From contig DAOWCP010000043.1 of the NCBI GenBank assembly GCA_030639495.1, positions 1-19,974 of the forward strand: a stretch of DNA of 19,974 nt, given 5' to 3'. The stretch is from JAGLTN01 sp023135255 (GTDB lineage Bacteria; Planctomycetota; Phycisphaerae; Sedimentisphaerales; Anaerobacaceae). A program made the position numbers and the translations under genes. Under the pieces are notes generated by a model that made no database searches, was not told where the DNA came from, and saw only the letters and a list, made by a program, of their open reading frames with translations. Shown here one piece after another: positions 15,634 to 19,974 of the stretch. Position 1 is the stretch's first letter; every line of letters starts with the position of its first letter.

Positions 15634-15663
15634 AAAAAACTTTATTGGAGATATATAGAACAG

Positions 15664-16296
15664 ATGGGACGTTATTTAGGTTCATCTTGTAAGCTTTGCC
15701 GTCGTGAAGGTGTAAAGCTGATGCTCAAGGGTCTTAGGTGTGAAACAGCTAAGTGCCCGGTTGAGAAAAAACAACGTAATCTTGCACCTGGTATGCATGG
15801 CTGGCGAAGAGGCAGACAAAGTGACTATGGTGTTCGTTTACGCGAAAAACAGAAAATTAAACGTTATTATGGTTTGCTCAATGATCAGTTTATGGGTTAT
15901 TTCCATAAGGCTGAACGCATGAGAGGCAATACTGGTGAGAACCTGCTTCAGTTGCTTGAGCGTCGTCTTGATAATGTTGTCTACAAACTGAACTTCGCGT
16001 CTTCTCGCAAGGCAGCAAGGCAGCTTATAAATCATGGACATGTCCATGTTGATGGTCGTAAGGTAGACATCAGTGATTTTACTACTAAAGTTGGTAATAA
16101 GATAACTCTGAAGAACTCTGGTAAAAGTAAAAAACAGGTTAAGCAGCAGCTTGAAGCTAATCCCAATTATACAACGCAGGGATGGTTGCAGCTTGACCGC
16201 GATAAACCGGAAGCTACTATTGTTGCATTACCTACCAGAGATGATGTGCAGGTGCCGGTAGAAGTGCAGTTGGTTGTTGAATTTTGTTCAAGATAA
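15664..16296 (+). CDS. rpsD: 30S ribosomal protein S4, zinc-binding type
   Basis: S4 is a primary 16S rRNA binder that nucleates 30S assembly and in E. coli represses the alpha operon. The 210-residue product has Cys9, Cys12, Cys26 and Cys31 (CKLCRREGVKL, CETAKC), the zinc-binding N-terminal form. The S4 RNA-binding domain LERRLDNVVYKLNFASSRK and NHGHVHVDGRKVDI follow. GGAG lies 13 nt before the ATG, a long spacing, but MGRYLG is the family start. It is followed by an 87-nt gap before rpoA. Confidence 0.98.
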   Translation: MGRYLGSSCKLCRREGVKLMLKGLRCETAKCPVEKKQRNLAPGMHGWRRGRQSDYGVRLREKQKIKRYYGLLNDQFMGYFHKAERMRGNTGENLLQLLERRLDNVVYKLNFASSRKAARQLINHGHVHVDGRKVDISDFTTKVGNKITLKNSGKSKKQVKQQLEANPNYTTQGWLQLDRDKPEATIVALPTRDDVQVPVEVQLVVEFCSR

Positions 16297-16344
16297 TCTT
16301 GAATTGATTTTTGTGTGTGTATTGTATAACGAAATGAATGTCAG

Positions 16345-16372
16345 ATAACCAGATAATTATAAAATCGGTTAT
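16345..16372 (+). promoter_or_regulatory. Hairpin abutting the rpoA ribosome-binding site
   Basis: ATAACC (16345-16350) and GGTTAT (16367-16372) form a perfect 6-bp stem with an A/T-rich 16-nt loop. The second arm ends one base before AGGAGG (16373-16378), the strong Shine-Dalgarno of rpoA. It could modulate rpoA translation; in E. coli S4, encoded just upstream here, represses the alpha operon through an RNA structure. A link to S4 is only an analogy. Confidence 0.4.
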
Positions 16373-16383
16373 AGGAGGCTTAT

Positions 16384-17385
16384 ATGCGAGTTACATGGCG
16401 TGGTTTGGAACTGCCGACCAGTGTTGAACAGGACAAGGCAATATCGTGTGAAGATTATGGTAAGTTTTACATCGAGCCTTTCGAACGTGGTTTTGGTACT
16501 ACAATCGGAAATAGTTTGAGGCGTGTTTTGCTGTCTTCTCTTGAAGGTAGTGCCGTTTCGTCAATCAAAATAGCAGGTATTGGTCATGAGTTTACATCTA
16601 TCAAGGGAGTTATGGAAGATGTAACTAGCATAATCCTGAATGTAAAGAGCCTTGTTGTAAAACTCAACAGTGCAGAGCCTAAGATGATGAAGGTCGTTGC
16701 TAAGAAGGCTGGCGTCGTAACAGCTGCTGATATCGAGGCAGATCCTGCGATCGAAGTGATAAACAAGGATCTGGTATTGGCGACGCTTACTAAAGGTGCT
16801 AAATTTGAAATGGAAATGGTCGTTGAGAATGGTCGCGGTTATATGCCGGCTTCTGAAAGAATAAATAATTCTGACAGATTCGAGCAGGAAATTGGCAATG
16901 TAGTTGTAGATAGTATCTTTTCTCCTGTTACAAGAGTAAGATATAACACCGAGAACACTCGAGTAGGTCAGAAAACAAATTATGACAGGCTGATTATCGA
17001 GATATGGACAGATGGAACGGTTACTCCGGAGATGGCTTTGGTTGAAGCGGCAAAAATCCTGCGTAAACACATCAATCCATTCGTTCAATATTTTGAGATT
17101 GGCAATAAAACCGTCACAGAGCAGTTTGAAGAAGAAGCACCAGAAGAAAAGGTTGACGAAGAGTTGGCTCAGAAGCTCAGTATTTCTATTCAGGAGTTGG
17201 AGTTTTCAGTACGGTCAGGCAATTGTCTTGAGTCTGCTAAAATCGAAACTGTCGGTCAGCTTGTCAAAATGACCGAGGCTGGACTGCTCAGGATAAGAAG
17301 TTTTGGTAAAACCAGTCTTAGAGAAATAAGAAGAAAACTTGCGGACATTGGTTTGTCATTGGGTATGACAGATATAGATAATTAA
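16384..17385 (+). CDS. rpoA: DNA-directed RNA polymerase subunit alpha
   Basis: The alpha dimer scaffolds RNA polymerase assembly, and its C-terminal domain binds UP elements and activators. The 333-residue product has the N-terminal dimerisation domain with EPFERGFGTTIGNSLRRVLL (31-50), a Glu-rich linker (about 246-262), and a C-terminal domain containing VRSGNCL (276-282) and SFGKTSLREI (306-315). Arg277, Asn280, Gly308 and Ser311 correspond to DNA-contacting positions of E. coli alpha, so UP binding should be preserved. AGGAGG with 5-nt spacing supports the ATG. Confidence 0.98.
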   Translation: MRVTWRGLELPTSVEQDKAISCEDYGKFYIEPFERGFGTTIGNSLRRVLLSSLEGSAVSSIKIAGIGHEFTSIKGVMEDVTSIILNVKSLVVKLNSAEPKMMKVVAKKAGVVTAADIEADPAIEVINKDLVLATLTKGAKFEMEMVVENGRGYMPASERINNSDRFEQEIGNVVVDSIFSPVTRVRYNTENTRVGQKTNYDRLIIEIWTDGTVTPEMALVEAAKILRKHINPFVQYFEIGNKTVTEQFEEEAPEEKVDEELAQKLSISIQELEFSVRSGNCLESAKIETVGQLVKMTEAGLLRIRSFGKTSLREIRRKLADIGLSLGMTDIDN

Positions 17386-17427
17386 GTTTAGAATTTAAGT
17401 AGTACCAGATTATAAGGGTATAAAAAT

Positions 17428-18015
17428 ATGCGTCATAGAGTAGCAGGACGTCGGTTAGGCAGAGACAGTGAGCACCGTTTGGCAATGCGCCGTAATATGG
17501 TTGCGTCACTTTTTGAACACGAAACTATTTCGACTACGATTGAAAAAGCCAAAGAAGTTAAGCCTTTCGCTGAAAAGCTTATTACACTTGCTAAAAAGGG
17601 TGACTTAGCTTCCAGACGTAGAGCCATTGCTTTACTTGGTGATCGTTCGATGGTTGTTGAAGAAGATGGTGACTTTGTCAAGAAAGGTTCTGTTATAAGC
17701 AAGCTCTTTAGTGAGTTGGGGCCTCGTTATCTTGACAGAAATGGTGGCTATACGAGGATTATTCGTCTTGCGATGAGAAGACTTGGTGACAATGGTCAGC
17801 TCGTACTTCTTCAGCTTCTTGGTTCAGATGAAAAGGTAGAGAAAACCAAAAAAGCCAAGAAGGCCAAGAAGAAAGTCGAAGCTGTAGTTGAAGAAGAGCC
17901 TGTTGAAGTTGTTGAAGAACAACCTCAGGAGACACCTGATGAGCAAGATCAGCCTGAGCAGACAGAAGAAGTTGCCGAAACTGCCAAAGACGTTCAAGAC
18001 GAATCAAAACAGTAA
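17428..18015 (+). CDS. rplQ: 50S ribosomal protein L17 with long charged C-terminal tail
   Basis: L17 lies near the tunnel exit. The core fills residues 1-133: MRHRVAGRRLGRDSEHRLAM (1-20), TISTTIEKAKEVKPFAEKLI, and GGYTRIIRLAMRRLGDNGQ. The remaining 62 residues are low-complexity: a Lys-rich block (TKKAKKAKKKV, 140-150) and then a Glu/Gln/Pro-rich acidic stretch to the end. E. coli L17 is 127 residues, so the tail is an extension. Such tails on surface r-proteins vary between bacteria. AAGGG upstream supports the ATG. Confidence 0.97.
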   Translation: MRHRVAGRRLGRDSEHRLAMRRNMVASLFEHETISTTIEKAKEVKPFAEKLITLAKKGDLASRRRAIALLGDRSMVVEEDGDFVKKGSVISKLFSELGPRYLDRNGGYTRIIRLAMRRLGDNGQLVLLQLLGSDEKVEKTKKAKKAKKKVEAVVEEEPVEVVEEQPQETPDEQDQPEQTEEVAETAKDVQDESKQ

Positions 18016-18036
18016 GTTTTGAGGAAATCTGATTTA

Positions 18037-18456
18037 ATGAATACTAAAGACGACTGTATTTTCTGTAAGATAGTAGCGAGTGAAATACCATCTGTGAAAG
18101 TTTACGAGGATTCAGTTGTCTTGGCTTTTATGGATATAGGTCCTATCAGTGATGGCCACACACTCGTAATTCCCAAAGAACACGTTGAAAAATTAGATCA
18201 ATGCCGCCCGGAACTGATGGCACAGGTTGGTCAGGCTGTTGTAAAAGTTGCAAATGCTGTTTCCAAAGCGATACCTTCAGATGGCTATAACGTTTTGTGT
18301 AACAATGGCATATCTGCTGGTCAGCTTGTCGATCATATGCACTTTCATATAATACCACGCAATACCGATGATGGTGTGTTTAATCGTTGGCCTGCTTATG
18401 AGTATCCACAGGGAAAAGCTCAGAAGTTAGCTGAGAAGATTAAGGAATATTTATAA
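18037..18456 (+). CDS. HIT-family (HinT-like) nucleotide hydrolase
   Basis: Histidine-triad proteins hydrolyse or transfer nucleoside monophosphates; HinT-type members cleave AMP-lysine and acyl-adenylates. The product is 139 residues from ATG 18037 (GAGGAAA at 18021-18026); a TTG at 18019 is less likely. The triad His100-x-His102-x-His104 is in DHMHFHIIPR. Cys7-x2-Cys10 with His49 matches the zinc-binding subset. SDGHTLVIPKEH (38-49) is also typical. It starts 21 nt after rplQ, so it is probably the last gene of the operon. Its cellular substrate cannot be told from sequence. Confidence 0.92.
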   Translation: MNTKDDCIFCKIVASEIPSVKVYEDSVVLAFMDIGPISDGHTLVIPKEHVEKLDQCRPELMAQVGQAVVKVANAVSKAIPSDGYNVLCNNGISAGQLVDHMHFHIIPRNTDDGVFNRWPAYEYPQGKAQKLAEKIKEYL

Positions 18457-18472
18457 TTTTTTTTAAAAACAC

Positions 18473-18500
18473 TTGCTACTGCGAATTTTTGTGATAGCAT
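18473..18500 (+). promoter_or_regulatory. Promoter of the initiator tRNA gene
   Basis: TTGCTA (18473-18478), a 16-nt spacer and TAGCAT (18495-18500), each 4/6 to consensus, with TG at 18492-18493 giving an extended -10. Transcription would start about 7 nt before the mature tRNA. A T8A5 tract lies just upstream. Confidence 0.5.
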
Positions 18501-18513
18501 TATAAATCTTGAT

Positions 18514-18588
18514 CGCGGGGTAGAGCAGTCCGGTTAGCTCGTCGGGCCCATAACCCGGAGGTCGGAGGTTCGAATCCTCCCCCCGCTA
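18514..18588 (+). tRNA. Initiator tRNA-fMet (CAT) with C33
   Basis: A complete cloverleaf of 75 nt without encoded CCA: acceptor CGCGGGG (18514-18520) with CCCCGCT (18581-18587), D arm GAGC/GCTC, anticodon stem TCGGG/CCCGG with loop CCCATAA and anticodon CAT (18549-18551), variable loop AGGTC, T arm GGAGG-TTCGAAT-CCTCC, discriminator A18588. Initiator marks are three consecutive G-C pairs closing the anticodon stem, A11-U24 in the D stem and an unpaired 1-72 end. Two oddities: base 33 is C where nearly all tRNAs have U, and the end mismatch is C1-U72 where E. coli has C1-A72. CCA must be added after transcription. Confidence 0.96.
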
Positions 18589-18597
18589 GTGAAGCAT

Positions 18598-18638
18598 AGA
18601 GATAACTTCTTGCTAGATAAAGAGTTATCTCTTTTTTT
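18598..18638 (+). terminator. Intrinsic terminator after tRNA-fMet
   Basis: AGAGATAACT (18598-18607) and AGTTATCTCT (18623-18632) are perfect complements across a 15-nt loop, followed by a T run to 18638. This ends transcription of the tRNA and perhaps any read-through from the ribosomal operon, since no other convincing terminator is seen after the HIT gene. Confidence 0.9.
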
Positions 18639-18662
18639 GCAGTTCATTTTTTCGCCCGTTAA

Positions 18663-18677
18663 GAACCTCCGACCACC
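18663..18677 (-). repeat. Inverted 15-nt copy of part of the upstream tRNA
   Basis: The minus strand reads GGTGGTCGGAGGTTC, which matches GGAGGTCGGAGGTTC of the tRNA (18557-18571, end of anticodon arm to T loop) at 14 of 15 positions, including 12 in a row. It ends exactly where the terminal repeat of the 305-bp element begins (18678). It looks like a scar of rearrangement or integration involving the tRNA gene. No further tRNA structure follows. Confidence 0.6.
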
Positions 18678-18702
18678 TGTACTTGTCAAGCGGTCGTAGG
18701 AC
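18678..18702 (+). repeat. Left terminal inverted repeat
   Basis: Reads TGTACTTGTCAAGCGGTCGT then AGGAC. Its complement contains TTGACA pointing outward to the left, a common design of insertion-sequence ends. Confidence 0.65.
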
Positions 18703-18957
18703 ACCCCGGGACACGCATTTATCTCCCTTCAGAATAAGCACTTATGATTTATCCGCCGCAATTGGCATTTTCCGTCTCAAAACGCTAAAACCGCATTGAA
18801 GAACAGAGCTACCTCAAGCCAATTTCAATACGAATTGTTTTCCAAAACCAAGTGTCCAGTCAAATCATAGCAGATTTCATTTAATTGTGCTAAATGTGAG
18901 TAAATATATTTGGCAGTGTAAACGCCCATTTTTTGAACATAAACCGTGTTTTTAATG

Positions 18958-18982
18958 GTCCGACGGTCGCTTGACAACTACA
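18958..18982 (-). repeat. Right terminal inverted repeat
   Basis: On the minus strand it reads TGTAGTTGTCAAGCGACCGT then CGGAC, differing from the left repeat at four positions. On the plus strand it ends TTGACAACTACA. Confidence 0.65.
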
Positions 18983-18999
18983 CCGGATACTGACATACT
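18971..18999 (+). promoter_or_regulatory. Possible outward promoter from the right end of the element
   Basis: TTGACA in the terminal repeat (18971-18976) is followed after 17 nt, in flanking DNA, by CATACT (18994-18999, 4/6) with TG at 18991-18992. This would fire toward the Rrf2 gene about 350 nt away and antisense to the gene remnant. The -10 lies outside the element, so it may be chance. Confidence 0.35.
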
Positions 19000-19049
19000 T
19001 TCCCATTCCATCCGCTATCATGCCAAGCCATTCTTACTGTTAAATGCAT
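18978..19049 (-). pseudogene. N-terminal remnant of a minus-strand gene cut by the element
   Basis: Reading leftward from ATG at 19049, 22 native codons give MHLTVRMAWHDSGWNGKVCQ plus YP, then the terminal repeat begins inside the next codon and creates a TAG. A strong Shine-Dalgarno, GGGAG, lies 6 nt before the ATG (complement of 19056-19060). The composition (AWHD, GWNGKVCQ) looks like real protein, and I recall similar N-termini in large ATPase- or helicase-like proteins, but that is memory only. The rest of the gene is not on the far side of the element, so it has been lost or moved. Confidence 0.55.
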
Positions 19050-19060
19050 AAGGTTCTCCC

Positions 19061-19279
19061 ATAATACCGCGTAGGGTGCATAAATTACAGAATCATAATA
19101 ATTCATTTCCATCGTCACCTTAAACAATAATTGTCAGATGAAACTTTCGATATTAACTCTTGGAATGACATAATTTTAGATACTGATGAGTTTTTGCACT
19201 GTACGCGATAAAAAAATATGGATAATTAGGCTATTTTTGCCGAATTTAGAATTTTTTTGAGATTTTTACGAAAAAATTG
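19061..19279. other. AT-rich stretch with no recognisable gene
   Basis: Upstream of the remnant and of the Rrf2 promoter there is no supportable ORF or stable hairpin. It presumably holds the former promoter of the minus-strand gene, which I cannot place convincingly. TGCATAA occurs on both sides of the remnant's ribosome-binding site (19045-19051 and 19077-19083). Confidence 0.4.
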
Positions 19280-19308
19280 TTGACAGGAAACTGCCATACG
19301 GATATATT
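19280..19308 (+). promoter_or_regulatory. Promoter of the Rrf2-family gene
   Basis: TTGACA (19280-19285), a 17-nt spacer and TATATT (19303-19308). The core hexamers and spacing are identical to those of the S10 operon promoter, but there is no TG extension. Transcription would start near 19315, about 38 nt before the ATG. Confidence 0.75.
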
Positions 19309-19321
19309 AGTATTCCGATGG
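19294..19321 (+). promoter_or_regulatory. Operator-like dyad over the -10 box of the Rrf2 gene
   Basis: CCATACGGA (19294-19302) and TCCGATGG (19314-19321) form an inverted repeat with one unpaired A, centred on the -10 box. Rrf2 proteins often repress their own promoter by binding such dyads. The right half, read on the minus strand as CCATCGGAATACTA, recurs at 19846-19859 with one mismatch. Confidence 0.55.
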
Positions 19322-19352
19322 TTTTAATGATATAAAGATAAAAGAAAACGAC

Positions 19353-19787
19353 ATGAAAATATCTAAAAAATGCCAATATGCTTTAAAAGCTATTTTTGAA
19401 CTTGCCTGGCGCGATCAGGATGAGCCGATACGGACACAGAAAATAGCCGATGCTCAACATGTATCGCTCCGTTTTATGGAGATCATTCTAAATGAGCTTA
19501 AACACGGGGGTTTTGTCAATTCCAGACGGGGCAACGAAGGCGGTTATATGCTGGCCAGAGATGCTCAGGACTTGACAGTACGGGAGATTATTGAATACAT
19601 CGAGGGGCCTATTTCATTAGCGCAAAACAGCGATGATACCGCATCCATAGGAAATGAGGCGTTTACAGAGCTTTGGCAAGAGGTAAATAATGCGGTTGGC
19701 GAAGTTTGCGAAAGTAGAAGTTTCGCTGATCTTGTTAAGTTTGAACGGGCTAAAAGAGACAAATGTGCATTGAATTACAGTATTTGA
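19353..19787 (+). CDS. Rrf2-family transcriptional regulator without the iron-sulfur cysteines
   Basis: Rrf2 proteins are dimeric winged-helix regulators (IscR, NsrR, CymR). The 144-residue product starts MKISKKCQYALKAIFELAWR, typical of the family, with a recognition helix around AQHVSLRFMEIILNEL and the wing SRRGNEGGYMLARD (57-70), then EIIEYIEGPISLA (78-90). Cysteines are at 7, 119 and 138; the three-Cys cluster that holds the Fe-S centre near residues 92-106 in IscR is missing, so it is more like CymR-type members. The ATG has little Shine-Dalgarno. Its own promoter carries a dyad, suggesting autoregulation. The regulated pathway cannot be told here. Confidence 0.92.
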   Translation: MKISKKCQYALKAIFELAWRDQDEPIRTQKIADAQHVSLRFMEIILNELKHGGFVNSRRGNEGGYMLARDAQDLTVREIIEYIEGPISLAQNSDDTASIGNEAFTELWQEVNNAVGEVCESRSFADLVKFERAKRDKCALNYSI

Positions 19788-19845
19788 GGCAGAATAAAGA
19801 GCGATTTATATGAACTATATTTTTTTCTTATATAACCTATAAAAA

Positions 19846-19859
19846 CCATAGGAATACTA
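19846..19859 (+). promoter_or_regulatory. Second copy of the Rrf2 operator half-site
   Basis: CCATAGGAATACTA matches the minus-strand right arm of the Rrf2 promoter dyad (CCATCGGAATACTA) at 13 of 14 bases. It also forms a small inverted repeat with CCTAT at 19836-19840. It lies about 110 nt before the apparent start of the next gene, so the regulator may control that gene. Confidence 0.5.
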
Positions 19860-19967
19860 CTGCTTATTATTTCCACGAAAGGGTTTGGATTGGCGTGAAT
19901 TTTAGCAAAAAGAAGTCGCCTGAATATCAGATTTAGAAAAACGTTATTAAAAATTAGAAGGAGATTT

Positions 19968-19974
19968 GTGGTTA
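19968..19974 (+). CDS. Probable start of the next gene (truncated by window end)
   Basis: AAGGAG at 19958-19963 is followed by GTG at 19968, or TTG at 19966, and the window ends at 19974. Only the ribosome-binding site and two codons are visible, so nothing can be said about the product. Confidence 0.35.

Larger units (their letters stand above)
18678..18982. mobile_element. 305-bp non-autonomous element with terminal inverted repeats (MITE-like)
   Basis: The ends are a 25-bp imperfect inverted repeat, 21 of 25 identical: 18678-18702 and the reverse complement of 18958-18982, each starting TGTA-(C/G)-TTGTCAAGCG. The interior shows no ORF of useful length on either strand, so no transposase is encoded here. 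The right end cuts a minus-strand reading frame exactly at the repeat boundary, which supports the borders. I see no clear target duplication. It could be an internally deleted insertion sequence or a MITE; I cannot name the family. Confidence 0.65.

Noticed and set aside
16299..16330. Promoter for rpoA-rplQ (TTGAAT or TTGATT with TATAAC)
   Set aside because: Spacers would be 20 or 15 nt, outside the usual range, and no TGn extension is present. It remains possible but is not supported.
16561..17088. 175-codon minus-strand frame opposite rpoA
   Set aside because: It is the shadow of a well-conserved gene, with low-information His/Tyr/Cys-rich sequence and no ribosome-binding site. The same applies to the other antisense frames over r-protein genes.
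18663..18677. Antisense RNA against the tRNA
   Set aside because: The match lies beyond the strong terminator at 18598-18638, and no promoter reading into it from the right could be shown.
18589..19352. CRISPR array or toxin-antitoxin pair in the gene-poor stretch
   Set aside because: No regularly spaced repeats and no pair of small open frames. The only repeats are the two ends of the small element and the tRNA fragment.

Overview
The window is a chromosomal ribosomal-protein super-operon on the + strand, followed by a short accessory tail. The protein set and order are bacterial. The L2, L3, L4 and EF-G sequences, zinc-type S14, S4 and L36, the absence of rpmD (L30) and a str/S10 junction without tuf suggest a Planctomycetota bacterium, probably Phycisphaerae-like. 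That placement rests on family resemblance from memory, not on a search. Base composition looks moderately AT-rich by eye.

Region 1 (1-1410) is the C-terminal two thirds of EF-G (fusA). Region 2 (1411-1842) is a 432-nt gap holding an A-tract, a strong extended -10 promoter and a roughly 350-nt untranslated leader with several small hairpins. Region 3 (1843-12928) is the fused S10 and spc operons: rpsJ, rplC, rplD, rplW, rplB, rpsS, rplV, rpsC, rplP, rpmC, rpsQ, rplN, rplX, rplE, rpsN, rpsH, rplF, rplR, rpsE, rplO, secY. A 125-nt spacer with two hairpins separates rplC from rplD. Region 4 (12925-18456) is adk, map, infA, rpmJ, rpsM, rpsK, rpsD, rpoA, rplQ and a HIT-family protein. These genes build most of the large-subunit core, the small-subunit head and body proteins, the Sec translocon channel, the RNA polymerase alpha subunit, initiation factor IF-1 and the enzyme that trims N-terminal methionine. 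They give coordinated production of the translation, transcription and export machinery.

The most unusual coding feature is rplV: its 182-residue product has a complete L22 core (about residues 72-182) preceded by about 70 residues that read as an XRE/Cro-type helix-turn-helix domain.

Region 5 (18457-19974) starts with an initiator tRNA gene that has its own promoter and a clear intrinsic terminator. The tRNA has C at position 33 instead of the nearly universal U, and a C1-U72 end mismatch. After it comes a 764-nt stretch without an intact gene. This stretch holds an inverted 15-nt copy of part of the tRNA, a 305-bp element with 25-bp imperfect terminal inverted repeats and no transposase, and the first 22 codons of a minus-strand gene cut off exactly at the element boundary. 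The window ends with an Rrf2-family regulator. Its promoter carries an operator-like dyad, and a 13/14 copy of one half of that dyad lies upstream of what looks like the next gene, suggesting autoregulation and control of the neighbour.
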